Assembly (NCBI GenBank): GCA_015680685.1
Contig: MNCI01013583.1
Coordinates: 236,063 to 300,062, forward strand
Source: Gnetum montanum
Lineage: Eukaryota > Streptophyta > Gnetopsida > Gnetales > Gnetaceae
Reading direction: 5' to 3'
DNA: 64,000 bases
Position numbers and translations under genes: made by a program
In this document: in pieces, positions 46,586 through 58,499 of the stretch
Layout of the letters: every line of letters starts with the position of its first letter
Numbering within the stretch: position 1 is the first letter of the stretch
The notes under the pieces: model-generated
Seen by the model: only the letters and a program-made list of their open reading frames with translations
Database searches by the model: none
What the model was told of the DNA's origin: nothing

Positions 46586-47583
46586 ACAACCTCAATAGCC
46601 AATAACAAGTGAGCTTGCATGACCTTCCTTTTTACACAACTTTGGAACTATTAAACTTTGTGACATATGTGACCTTTTTGGTAGCTTGATTTACTTAACA
46701 TTCTATATGGCCTTATGCATTAAATTATAACAACATGCTTTCTTTATCTTTTTTCTTATCCTCTCAAACTTATGCTTTTAGGATGAAGCCTAGAGTCATT
46801 GCAAAAGGTGCAACAAGTCATCACGTGACCTCAATGTGCAAGATTCAGTGAGTTTATCCTATTGTACCAATAGTGCTTGTTCACCTCATCTCCTTAAGCC
46901 CAACTCATAGTCTAATTATAACCTTCCATAGCTTGAACAATAATGTTGACCAATATTTGACACTCATGCATTATGGCCATATGACATTCCTTTGTCATGC
47001 TCCACCATCAAGTCCATTGAATATAATGCATCTCATTCAATGGAAAAACCATTAAGTCCATCTAGTGTAAGACATCTCATTTGATGAAAAAACCAAAATT
47101 AGATTGGCATTGGTAAAGACACCCAATGAAGGTTTCATCCCATAAAAAAAATAGGATGCAAACTACCAAGAAGTTGAAAAAGGCCAATGAAGACTAAAAG
47201 CCCAGACCAATGACTCCAAACATGCAAAGAGAGGAGCCTGTGGCCAAAGAAACATTGGAGCAAGGTGTTGGATCCTCAAACGCATTTACTAAGTGACCAA
47301 CACTTCAAAACACAAAGTGAAAAATTCACCAATTGACCAACATATCAATGTCATACCATAGCCATGATGTCAACTATGAAATGCATTGTTAACCTTCATG
47401 ACCATTTCCCTATACCCTCATTACCATTTCCTCATCATAGCCTTACCCCATCATCACAAGAACTCTTTGGACATGGTTTGACATGACTGAATCAAGCATA
47501 GAGAAAGAATGTTAATGATGGACCTATAGTGGTGTTTTGTATTCTTTGTTGATGCTTCTCAATTCAATCCTTTAGACACTAAC
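46586..47583 (+). other. E3 3' untranslated region
   Basis: About 1 kb noncoding between integrase and the polypurine tract. It includes a direct repeat of the phrase aagtcca...acatctcattcaatgg/atttgatg near 47,000-47,085. It aligns with the split 3' UTR of E2. Confidence 0.6.
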
Positions 47584-47592
47584 AAAAAGGGG
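47584..47592 (+). other. Polypurine tract of E3
   Basis: AAAAAGGGG, four bases before the TG of the 3' LTR, the expected place for the plus-strand primer. Confidence 0.6.
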
Positions 47593-47596
47593 CCAA

Positions 47597-48977
47597 TGAA
47601 ACACCACCAAAAATGCATGTTGTAACATTTTTGACATTGTAAGCCTTACCCCATGAAACCTGAGACTAAACTCTCATTTTAAGTGTGAAGATTGCAATCC
47701 AAAGGATGCAATATCACATACTTTACCTTTTGGGGCTAAAATGCCTTATAAGTGATCAAAGCCTCAACCCCTAAGTGAAAAAAGCCATATCATGTTCATA
47801 TTTGAGCTTAGGAGGGTTAAAATTGCCTCTTGGACTGCCAAAATTGGCATTTGAATTAGTTTTTGGCGGGGGGGNTGGGGGGTGTTGGTATAACTTTTGC
47901 TATCCTAGAGATACTTGTTGGAGGGTATAACCTCACCTAAGCCCAGCATTGTGGGGCATAACCCCTTCACTCCCAAGATTGCACCTTCCTCCGCAACGTT
48001 GCTCCAACATGGCCCAAAATTTTAGCATTGCTCTAGCTTCAATGTTGATCCTACACTTCAACATTGCTATTGAAAGGCCCAACATGGGTGAAATTTCCAT
48101 TTACTATTTCTGGTAAATGGAATGGTTTTGATGCCATGGGGTATCAAAACTTACCATACACAGTAACCTTGCTAGATTTGTACATCTACAACACCTATAC
48201 ATGGCATAAATTTGTCAATAAAGAGGTGGAAATTTGCAGCAAAATTTATGGCCATAAACCTATAAAAATCAAGCTCAAATAACATGAAGGGATTCCATGA
48301 ATTTTGAGGTTCCACTCTTTTACAAAATTGGCCATATTTTTACAATCAAGAGCTTTGGAAAACTTGCAAACACAAAGCTTTTGAATCATCTCTAGCATGT
48401 AACCTATAGTTGTTACAACCATTGTTTGACTTCCTTGAGATTATGTGGCATTTTGCACCAATGTTCAACACATTGGCTTTGAGACTTCTAGCATGGCTCT
48501 TCTTGGTAGCCCAAAAACCCCACACATCTCACCCCCCCTACATCACCAACTTTATAGATCTTGTAAGGATTACAACAAGGTTTCACATTTTCAAGAGTTG
48601 TGAAACATCTAGATCATGGAGTTAACTGTGGCATCCAAGGCTACCTACTTCAATGGATTTCAATAACCCATTGAAGTGAACCCTCATATCCTCAAGCACC
48701 CATTGTACCCTCTTTATTTTTATAATAAAGTTTAAAGTTCCTTTTGTTGTACAAATTACTTTACATTTCTTTATTCTTTGCATTATTTTCATATCAAATC
48801 TACATTATTTTCATTTTGCATTACCCTTGTTTGGTACTCTTTAAGTCCCTAGGTGACTTGCCAAACCATCTAGGGTACCTCAGATCTTTTTTTTTAAAGG
48901 CCCTTGGGATCTAGGGTTAAAGCTATATGTAGTTGAAATCTTCAATTTTTTAGCAACCAAAATTTTCAATCACTACA
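47597..48977 (+). repeat. E3 3' LTR (1,381 bp)
   Basis: It begins TGAAACACCACC and ends ATCACTACA, directly followed by CTCAT. It contains a G-rich run with the single ambiguous base of the window (N at 47,875) that the 5' LTR lacks. Confidence 0.9.
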
Positions 48978-48982
48978 CTCAT

Positions 48983-49586
48983 GCATTATGGTCATTTGAT
49001 ATTTCTTTCGTCATGCTTCACCATCAAGTCCATTGAATATAACACATCTCATTCAATAGGAAAACCAAATCAACCTGCCATTGGCAATGAAAACCCAATG
49101 AAGATTTCACCCTAAAAAATGGGAAGGAAGAAAATTGCCAAGAAGCTAAATGACCAACAAGAATCAAAAGACAAACCAATAGCTCTAAACATACAAGGGG
49201 AGGAGGATCCTAATAGCCAAAGAAGCCTTGGAGTGAGGTGTTGGTTCCTAAAAAACATTATTGAGTGACCAACACTTCAAAGCATGAAGTGCAAAGACCT
49301 TATTGATTATTCAACCTGCCATTGCCATATTGTAACCATGATGTCAACCTCTGAAACACATTGTTAATCCTCATGATTATTTCTTTGTGCAACAAATATA
49401 ACCTAGAAATTTTACCACCTCATCATAACCTTATCCCATTATCACAAGCACTCTTTAGCATGGTTCAACACTACAAGATCAAGTGTAGAAAGGAAATGTA
49501 GGTGATGGGCTCATAGTGATGTTTTGTATTCTTTGTCAATGCCTCTTAGGTCAATCAATCCTTTAAAGATCAACAAATAGGATTTA
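48983..49586 (+). other. E2 3' untranslated region, right part
   Basis: It resumes the sequence interrupted at 41,084 and matches 46,960-47,596 of E3 (ccattgaatataacacatctcattcaat). It ends at the E2 3' LTR. Confidence 0.65.
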
Positions 49587-50312
49587 ATGAATCATCTAGA
49601 AAATTCATGTTGTAACCCTTCACCATACAACTTCAAGTAATATTTTATTGTAAATGTAAGGTTTGTGACCTATGAGTTACAACCTTACATACTTTAAATT
49701 TTTAGAGCTAAAAAATGCCTCATAAGATGCTAATGCCTCACTTCCTAAGTGGAAAAAGCAATGTCATGTCTATATTTGGGGTTGGAAAGGCTAAAAATAC
49801 CTTGGGAAATGCCACATTTGGCATTTTCATGAGTTCTTATGGGGGTGTAGCCTCAACTACAATGGAACCATCTATCCCCAACATAAATGGTATTAGGTTT
49901 TCATCTCTCTAGAAAAACCCAACGTAGTCACCACAAAACCCAGCATATCTACACACATTAAGTGTTGGAGTTGTTGGGTTTTCCATTTTTCCAGCAATGG
50001 CTAGTTTAGTCATGACAATTTCCAATGATGGTAGCATGGCTAGTGTAGCCATCATGGATTTACAACAATTGCAATATGGCTAGTGTAGTCACCACATTTT
50101 CGAAAAATTCCAAAAAATGTCAACATAGTCCTCTAAGGCCACTTCAATTTATTTTGAATTGAATTTCAATGTTTATTTTCATTCAGATTTGCAACTTCAT
50201 TTTTGTTTTCTATTTTTGTTTACAGTCCTTAAGTTCCTAGGTGATTGACTAGACCTTCTATGACCAAGATTAGGTTGTTGTACATAGGATTTTCAATTTT
50301 CTAGACAACATA
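49587..50312 (+). repeat. E2 3' LTR with internal deletion (726 bp)
   Basis: It begins TGAATCATCTAG and follows the 5' LTR to about cctctaaggc (34,245 equivalent). It then skips roughly 600 bp and resumes at caatttattttgaattg (about 34,900 equivalent). It ends at CAACATA, followed by GATGT and E1 integrase. Confidence 0.75.
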
Positions 50313-50317
50313 GATGT

Positions 50318-50842
50318 ACATAAAAGATCAAACTAGTACATCATTATACATGATAACACACTATGTTGAAAGTCTTATGATGATGTACTATTAGTGTGCT
50401 TGGGAAAAACTAAGGCCCACACAGTCCTTAAGCATGCTCATAAGAGTGTATGTGGGGGACATATAGGAGCTAGAGCCATGGCTGCTAAAATTAGATGACT
50501 AGGTTATTACTAGTCCTATATGGAAAGTGATTGCCTACAGAAGGTTAAAACTTGTGACACATATCAATAGCATAGCAACCCAATGTAAGTGCCACCAACT
50601 GAGTTACACACTACTCAAATAATGTGACCATTTCAACGATGGGGATTTGACATCATTGGGTCTATAACACCTAAGTCTTCCACAAGACATAGCTTTATTA
50701 TCATTACAACCAAATACTTTACAAAATGGATTCAAGCTATTCCCCTAAGGAAGATGATGTCTCAAAAAGTCTATAGATTCATACTTGATAACATAGTAGC
50801 CCATTTTCACATACCTTTGACCATAGTCACAAATAATGGACC
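50318..50842 (+). pseudogene. E1 integrase, N-terminal part (truncated)
   Basis: Third visible piece of E1 pol. It has the zinc-binding part (SVCGGHIGARAMAAKIR ... CDTY, last Cys changed to Tyr), then WGFDII (first Asp), FTKWIQAIPL, and LTIVTNNGP, with Asn where the second catalytic Asp is expected. Homology to E3 stops after NNGP at about 50,842, where unrelated sequence begins. Stops are scattered. Its frame links to 33,708 when E2 is removed. Confidence 0.82.
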
Positions 50843-50849
50843 AGTGGCT

Positions 50850-52325
50850 ATCTAATTTTTTACCAATATAATTAGGTTTTAATAGGATGCATGACCAAGC
50901 CTTCAATGTCAAAGCCTAGCCAAGTCATGTTTGGCTTATTTCTATCTATCTTCATTTAATTTCATGCCATCAAAATAGTAAATTTGATTGTCCATCATAG
51001 GAATGTAAGTAATCATTCTTATTGAATCTAAAAGTGTATAAACATTATTTTTAAACATAACCTTTTTTCCTTTTTTTTTTTTTTTGCATTTGATCAACTA
51101 ATAACAATAAGTTTGAGAGTTGAGTAACATCAAAGATATCATGAAATCAAGTTTTATGATGACTTTCCCAATTCCTTGGATTTTCAACAAGGTTTCACTA
51201 CCAATTTAAATTGAGCCTAAATTGGAATCCTTGAATTTAACAAAATAATCTTTATTGGGTGTAATGTGATAGATACACCATCTATAATCCATATGGTGGA
51301 ATTAACTTATTTGGACATATAAAAGGTAGCAAAATTAAAATTACCATTTTCATCATTTACTTACTTTTCCTTGTCTTGAGCTTGATCTAATTAATTACCT
51401 TCTAAATTGGACTTGGAGGTGTCCTAGATTATGTGATTTTTGAGGCTTCATTTTCTGCCAACATCTTTATTTATAATGACCTTTCTTATTATAGAATTTA
51501 CACCATAGAATTAATGAGGATGGTGTATCATGATTACCTCTTGTGGCTAAAATCTTGGAAATTTGATCTTCCTTCTCTACAAGCACATTTTCCTCTTGAG
51601 TTTCCTCTACCTCTTTAAAATCCAACTATGAAATTTTCTATTCTTTAATGATGAATTTTTTCCTTTCTCTTCTTCTTCTTACATTGTCCCTTCCTCTTGA
51701 TGATTGAGGATTTTGGGCCACATACACATTCTCTTGTCTAGATGATGATAATTTCTTCAATTCTTAAAGGATCTTCAAACTTGTAATCAATTCTTTACTG
51801 TTGTAGGTATAAAGATGCTTTCTTTGTACAATGGTTTTAATAACATTATCAATCCATAATCATCATAAATCATGGGAATCACCTTGTTTATCTTTTTCTA
51901 CATTGAATAATTACAATTATAGTCATCTACAATTTTATGATACATTATAAGCTTACCAAGAAAGTGATCAAGTAGCTCAACCTTCAATACCTTCATGTCT
52001 TCAAATTTAACTCCAACTCTTAACTTCTTAATCTTTATATTTGGTTCACTACGTTTATATTCATCTTGAAGTGTACCCCAACATTTTATGAAAGTCTCCT
52101 TGTTCAAACTTGTGACAATGATCATCTTAGCAAATGCATCTTGCTTCTTGGTCTTGTTGAAGGCTTGTCTTTATTTCCTTTACATGTTTTGAAGATCAAC
52201 AAAAACTTGATAATCATTTTTAACATAAGACCAAACTTCATGGATTTGGAGGAGGGCTCTCATGAGATGTGACTAATAGGTAAAGTTTTAACTATCATTG
52301 AAAATAAGAAAACGTCTTTGGATGT
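50850..52325 (-). pseudogene. Ty1/copia gag and protease remnant
   Basis: On the minus strand from about 52,310 it reads a copia-type gag (UBN2-like): SHLMRALLQIHEVWSYVKNDYQ, then KKQDAFAKMIIVTSLNKETFIKCWGTLQDEYK. A zinc knuckle follows near 51,510-51,455 with spacing C-x2-Y-x4-H-x4-C, so the second Cys is Tyr and one inner codon is a stop. At about 51,305 WIIDGVSITLHP..K resembles the copia protease entry WIIDSG..HHMT.NK, with the active-site triplet damaged. Then come a VKFKD.N and KIQGIGKVIIKL pattern. Sequence past about 51,090 (T-rich tract 51,071-51,085) is not recognisable. No LTRs were found. Confidence 0.7.
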
Positions 52326-53938
52326 CTTTGAATGTCACGAGGGAAATTTAATAACCCTATTACCACACTATCAAAGTACTGTAATGGAAGGTAAGAGAAT
52401 GATAATTTGAATGATCTAGGATCAATTTCAAATGAATCTAAAATGTAGCTAGAAATTCTAAGATTTAGTAATATCACTGGATGTTGCCTAGGACAAAATG
52501 AGGTAAGATGAGAAGACTTCTTATCACAAGATATCACTTGAGTGATATGTGGGTAATGTGCTCTTGGGATTTTTCTGCAAATGTTTCATGATAGATTATT
52601 AGAATAATGGCCAGTGAGGTGGTAAAGCAACCATGTTCAACAACCTAAATTCTATGTAAACCCTCCATTGCATCCTTTCTTTGGTACAATCACAAGTGGG
52701 CTAATCCACTTGTTTTCTACCATAGTATAGATGAATTCAACCTTGAGGAGCTTCTCTACCTTCTTTTTAATAACTTGTTTTAATTGTAGATTCAACCTTC
52801 TTTTTGGCTCTCTTGGGCTTGATAGTAGAGACTTTGTAGATTTGATGCTAGCATATGTGTGGATTTGTTCCTATTATTTCATCATATGATCACACAAAGG
52901 TTGCTAGTCATTTTTTACTACTTTTAATAGCTTTTCTTTCTAGTTTTTAGGATGGTGGATATTTATGTTTATCAATTTAACATTGTCTAGGACCACATAT
53001 TCTAAAGATTCTAGTAATGTTTTTAATTCTAAGGACTCCTATTTAAAAATTGATAGAACTTTCAACTCTTCCCAATTTACCTCTAATTGTCTTGGATTTT
53101 TTAAATTTGAGAGTTAATACTTGATTTAATATATTTCATCCATCTTATCTTTGTATGCACTTATGGGGAGCTCTGTTGGTTTCATGCACATCATAGAACT
53201 AGGGCTATTTTCTATAGTCAACAATTAGATGCCTTCTTATTTTGTGATTTTTGCATACAGGAACCTTTGAATACTTATGGATTTGGAACATATTTTGCAT
53301 GTTTCAATGGTCATGCTTTTGATTATTCATATCTTTTGTAGGCACTTACACCCTGTGTCACTATACATGATGCATGAAATTCTTTTCTACTCTATCTTGC
53401 TAAATTCATTTTCCTTGGATATTTTCTAGGAGAGGTCTCTAATTCCTAACTTAGCATTAATTTTACTTATTTAAACCCTCCCCATAATGATTGGGAAGTT
53501 CCCCTTACAATTGTCCACATGGATCACTAGAAACTTTACTAGATATGACCACCCACTAATAGTAGTTATTATGTCCTCTACCAATCCTAGTGGAATAGTA
53601 ATGGATTTTTCTACAAGCTCTAACCTTATATTACTTTTCTTAAGTGAAGGTAGGTTCTATTTCTTGAACATTTTTTGAAAAATCAACTTCACAATAGAAC
53701 TTGAGTCTAATAGAACCTTTCATGGATCATTTCTTACAATCTATAGATAAATTAGGGGACTTCCAGGATCAATTCTTTTGCTAGGAAGGTGTCATGCCTT
53801 TATCCAATTGGTCACAACATGGGTTAATATAATAGTTTGAACATTTTAATGTTTTTCACTTGAAGGTAGCTTGCTAGACATTCCTTAGGTAGTTTGAAAG
53901 GATTCCTTAGGAAAAAATTCTTATCAAAATTTGGATGG

Positions 53939-54003
53939 ATCATCTACTTGAAGTATCATCTACTTGAAGTATCATCTACTTGAAGTATCATCTACTTGCA
54001 AGT
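53939..54003. repeat. 16-bp tandem repeat, four copies
   Basis: Three perfect units of ATCATCTACTTGAAGT and a fourth with one inserted base. It lies between gag and protease of the minus-strand Ty3/gypsy remnant. Confidence 0.9.
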
Positions 54004-55952
54004 TCATAACTCTTGCGACATTTCACTATTGAGGCTATGAAGGTATTTTGCCTTTCATAGATGTCATAGGTGGTAAGGGAGTCAAGGCACGAGGTCCATG
54101 GTGTTGCGATAGGTGAGTCTATGTAAAGGAATATTTGACTTGTGGAGTGGTAGGTCTATGATATTTAATAGGATAGTAATAATGGGAAGATATGTGGACA
54201 ATAGAACCACTTGGTGACACTGGCTATTGGACATAGTAACCATAAGAGTCTAGCTATTAGTAAGGGTACTATTGCCTTGGTGGTGGCATTCCTAATAATT
54301 TTGGGTTATGCCACTATTAATAGTAGTCTTGAGGTTGAGATGGAATTCCACTTAGGTAGGATTATGGATAATGAGCCCTTCAAGGTACTTTTCTTTTAAT
54401 CAGTTTTGGGTTTAAGGCATATACCCTAGATTCTTGTAGGATTGATAAAATTGGGCAAGAGTCCCTTGAATGTTTGTACTAGCATATATTGCATCCTTCA
54501 TTGATGGAATCAAAATCTGCAACCTCCTCTACTATTATAGCCTTATCTTTTTTATGGTAATAATCCTTCTGTATGTCCTTTTCTTCTTCTTCTATATCTA
54601 TCCTTAGATATTCTTTGTTCTCCTTTCTTCTCAATGATCTTTAGTATTATTTAGAACTTTTCATTAAGTGAGTCCCACATCTTATCTACCTTGGCTAAAA
54701 TTTTAATAACAAACTTTTGGATCAACAAGGTCTTTTTTACATGATCTTCTCTAATGATGCTTCCTCCTCTAGGTTATAAAGACAAACCTCCTTTGTGTTG
54801 ATGGAGGGATCTTTGTTGTACTTCTTTGCACTTTCTTGTTTCTTTGAGCCCCCTTCTCTCTTTGCTACCTAGTTAATGAGCCTTTGGATCTAATAGATCT
54901 TGGGCATAGATCAAAAGAGTCTCCCTAGTTTTATTTGTAAGCTCATCTATGAAGTGGCAAAGCTACTTCGTCTAAGAGAAATCATGGCCTACGTAAAGAA
55001 TAGTATCTTTCCAAAGATTCATTAATAAATTCATAATTATCTTATTTCCACCCATGAATATGTTTACTCAAGTTGAACATCCTAGAGTACATTTGATACT
55101 TATCATTGAATAGCTCTAGCTTCGTATTCCATCTACAAGTAGATTCCAATTCCAGGAAATAATTCCAATTTTTAGTTTCTTTTATAAATGTCATACGAAA
55201 TAACTTAAGCTTCTAACAATCATTTTCAATCTTCTACAAAGTGTAGGTATTATGGAAGGCTTGTAGATTATGCTTTCAAGCAGCATTATGCCTCCCTTGA
55301 ACTTATGGATGTTGTTCATATCAGGTTGTTTGATCTAGCTATCCATTTAATGTATGGTGAGGATGTGAACTATCTCATGAATTTTGATCATGCTCCTTGT
55401 AATAAGAAATATTTCATCATAGCTATATTGTTCATTGTGACACCTATCATGGCCATGCCTCATATGATGTGTCCTACTACATCTTCTTTCTTGATAATGT
55501 CCCTTTCCTTTTGATTGTTTTTTATATTTCCTTCTCCCATCTCTTTGATGATGTCTTCTATCATCTCCACCTTTCCTTTAATCATTTCTTATTTAATCCT
55601 GGTCATGCTCTTCCTTATCAAAGCTAGATGATGAGGAAGATGATTAGAATTAAAAGCTAGGAGAGTTGTGTTGGCTTCCTTTATTTATTTGGTCCCTTAG
55701 GTTGTGTTGACTAGGAGACCTTGACCTTGAGGTCCCCTTGATTTTGGGTCCAGCTCTCCCCTTGTCATGGTTGCTTATCAAGGATAAACGTAATCATTAG
55801 TAAGTCATGTTATCTTCACCAAAGGGAGGAGGACCTTGGTGTTGAGATCATCATGCTAGATATTCAATTTTCTCCTTTTCTAACAATGATGTTCATCAAA
55901 ACCCTTTTTCCCTTGCAGGCTTCATGGTAGGCCTCCATAACTTTGTCTTTTT

Positions 55953-56025
55953 GAAGTTGAACTTCCATAGGTTGATAATCTTTGAAGAGTTACACTTCTA
56001 TAGGTTGATAATCTCTAAAGAGGTG
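55953..56025. repeat. Short direct repeat, about 40-bp period
   Basis: Two copies of a block of the form gttgaacttccataggttgataatct..., in the N-terminal gag region of the minus-strand remnant. Confidence 0.6.
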
Positions 56026-56313
56026 ATCTATCACTTGGTACTCTAGGATTGCTAGTTCAAGCCCCAACTTTGTCAAGGCTACCATGAACATTGATGGAAT
56101 GGCACGATCGAGTGGCAACATAACGTAGACCTCCAAGTGTCTCCACCATAGCTACTCATCCTAGTGAAGGATGAAAGTGAAGTCTGAATAGTATAGATCT
56201 AGATGATGTAGACCACCTTGAGTTGTTAGGGTACTTCATTCAAGTACTCTCTTGTTCTGTCATAAAGTTTTGTAGCATCATCCACATGTTGGGAATTAGC
56301 CCTACAAGAAGAA

Positions 56314-57780
56314 GACATCTTTCAATTTTTTCTTATAGTATGCCTTTAATAAAATATTATTATTTTTCTAATAATGCTTTGTTATGTTCCTACAATAATC
56401 TTTGTATGATTGAATTATCTAGAATACTTGGCACACAAAAGTTTCCTAGCAATAGTGTCACTGATGAGTGGCACATGTTCCATACATCTAACCATACAAA
56501 TCATAAGCATGTATGCATGATCTAGTCAAATTTTGTGGAACTATTGGCTAATAGTATCCTATATAATTAAGTGTGATGTGACATATCATTGTCTTATTAA
56601 TCATTTCTTTGCTAGCTAAATTGGTATCATTAAGTATAATTAAGGCATAAGATATTTTTATTTTGATTAATTTTATTATTAAAATAATAAAGTGATTAAA
56701 ATATTAATTTCTAACTAACTATGGAATTAAGAGTATTAGAAGCTATCCTAACCATAGAGCATCCATTCCCACTTTCTGTATCCATCCTAAACCTATATTA
56801 ATGTTGCTAGGTTACCAAGTGTCTCCACTATTAGGATTACCAAACATTATAATGCTAAAGTGGTCGTACTCACACTTGTTACAAAATAAAATACTAAATT
56901 GCTAAGTATATGAAAGTAAAATGCATTAAGAGTAAAAGCTGAAAATAAACTAAGTGCTAGTCCAACTGCTACAATGAAAAGAATTAATCTTGATTTTATT
57001 GTCGTTATGCAAAAGTGCCCAAGATGTCATGCAAAAGTGTCTAGTTACATCATGCACTTAAATAAAAATCAATATAATCAACTCAATCTAGACTGCAAGG
57101 ACTTCAAGAGAGATTTAACTATGTCTTATAGAAGAAAATTGTAAGAGTCTAGCTACTAGAATGACCAAATGTATCGTATTTGTGACTATAATTACGATAT
57201 CGTATTTGTGACATAGCATCCTAGCCTATGATCTAGTAGATGAAATAAAACATCTACGATATCATAGATGTGATATCTTAGTTGACTAGTACAATTTTCA
57301 TATTTTATCATAGATGAATAGAGAAAGTGCAAGATGAAGATGAAGATAATAAGGTCATATCGAGTGATATAAAAAAGTAGAGATAAGACTAAGCTTGTCA
57401 AGGAATGGGCTAAGTTGAAGACTACTAATAGATAAAATGTTCTATCTCATGGAGTTACGAAAGAGCCAAGCCAAAGTCCAACAATTACAAATGCAACTAG
57501 AGAACATGATATCTTTGGCTCTTACTCCATCCACTATCCTACTTGAGGTGACTATCCAATGTCTAAAAGCTAATTTGTTCCTAAAATATAAATATTGAAA
57601 AGGAAGAAGTACTTATAAAGAAACTATTAAATCGAATCATCTATGAGCTAGTGTGCCTATGCCAAGAATGGGAGAAGATGTATTCAAAAAAGAAATAATG
57701 AGTCATTGAGTTCTTTCGGATAATGCAAAGATAAGAAGAAGTAGCACAAATCATTGTTCAATGTAGAAATAAGTACCTTC
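56314..57780. other. AT-rich sequence without recognised genes
   Basis: Very AT-rich around 56,530-56,720. A short direct repeat of atcgtatttgtgac occurs at about 57,174 and about 57,199. An open frame at 56,223-56,525 (plus) is the antisense of the gag start and is not credible. The stretch may contain the 5' LTR of the Ty3/gypsy remnant, but no partner LTR is visible. Confidence 0.4.
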
Positions 57781-58480
57781 TATAACACCCTTATGATTTT
57801 TAGAAATATTAGCATTTCTATCTTTTATCCTTACATTGGTTTTATAGTCTTACACTTCTAATTTATCTATATTTACTTATTTTATTATTATTATAGTATT
57901 TTAGAATGAGACTAAATAATTGATGTAACTGTACTTTTATTTTCTTTTAATAAGTCTCACCTCCTTGTATTTGTTATTAATATGAGATTTTATCTTTCTT
58001 TGTATTTTGATTATCATCTTATGATGCTAACCTTGTTGTCTTTAGATAAGGACAAGATGATTAGATATGGATCCTTCTAAAGATGATGTTTATCTTTATC
58101 TTGAACCTATTACATTTAATAAGTCTCAAGTTAGAACTTTCTAGAAGTCATATATGAGAATGTGTAATTTGGCCTTTATAAGTAGGTTATGGGTTTCTCT
58201 ATCAACCATCATTTCATTTGTGTCTTCTTCTATTTTGAGTTGTTGGTGGTTTGTGCTTGGGATCTCAAGAGGCTTGTTCATCATCAAGGAATATCTTGCC
58301 AATTCAAGAAGGTAGTAGATCTGTTCTTTTTTTAAAATTCCATCTTGGGTATAATGCTAAAGTTTCTTCTTGATGATTTTTTCGAGACTTATGATTACTA
58401 TAGTTACCCTAGCTATTGAATCTTTCTAGATAGTACTTGATTTAGATGTGGTAGAAGCTATAGAAGACATAAATAAGCAT
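57781..58480 (+). other. Possible solo-LTR-like stretch (weak)
   Basis: It starts with tctataacacccttatgatttttag, one transition from the common plant LTR start TGTAACACCC. There is no second copy and no clear end, so this is only a suggestion. No genes were seen. Confidence 0.2.
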
Positions 58481-58499
58481 CATCTCAATAGCAACAGAT

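Larger units (their letters stand above)
41085..48977 (+). mobile_element. E3: Tat-like LTR retrotransposon with internal pol deletion, nested in E2
   Basis: The best-defined element. Its LTRs are 41,085-42,464 and 47,597-48,977, and it is flanked by identical pentamers CTCAT (41,080-41,084 and 48,978-48,982). The E2 3' UTR continues across it: the joined flanks read tttacactcatgcattatgg, which matches E3's own 3' UTR at 46,955-46,985. Inside are the primer-binding box, leader, gag (from 43,231), then a direct jump at about 44,300 to the end of RT, RNase H, integrase, 3' UTR and polypurine tract. Protease, minisatellite and most of RT are missing. Size is 7.9 kb. LTRs differ by very roughly 15% by eye. 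Confidence 0.9.
33709..50312 (+). mobile_element. E2: Tat-like LTR retrotransposon nested in E1 and carrying E3
   Basis: A plus-strand element bounded by LTRs at 33,709-35,115 and 49,587-50,312. It is flanked by GTTGT (33,704-33,708) and GATGT (50,313-50,317), which fit a 5-bp target duplication with one mismatch. E1 coding sequence continues as ..tacataaaagatc, matching tacataaatgatc of E3 at 45,440. Contents are primer-binding site, leader, gag, protease, minisatellite with short spacer, an RT stub, and 3' UTR. Most of RT and all of RNase H and integrase are missing. There is no antisense passenger gene and no 190-bp array. E3 sits in its 3' UTR. Without E3 it measures about 8.7 kb. Confidence 0.82.
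52600..56313 (-). pseudogene. Ty3/gypsy gag-protease-RT remnant of another lineage
   Basis: On the minus strand, an ATG at about 56,313 opens MSSSCRANSQHVDDATKLYDRTREYL, a plausible gag start. A capsid-like segment lies at about 55,190-54,900 (SRMFNLSKHIHGW, ESLERYYSLRR, CHFIDELTNKTRE in shifted frames). A retropepsin region at about 53,700-53,420 reads ELVEKSITIPLGLVEDIITTI, FLVIHVDN and FPIIMGRV..SKINA. An RT entry at about 52,800-52,650 reads QLKQVIKKEVEKLLKVEFIYTM..NKWISPLVIVPKKG, then decays. The protease and RT patterns are those of non-chromoviral plant Ty3/gypsy elements. It is clearly different from E1-E3. Everything after the RT entry is missing. Confidence 0.68.
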
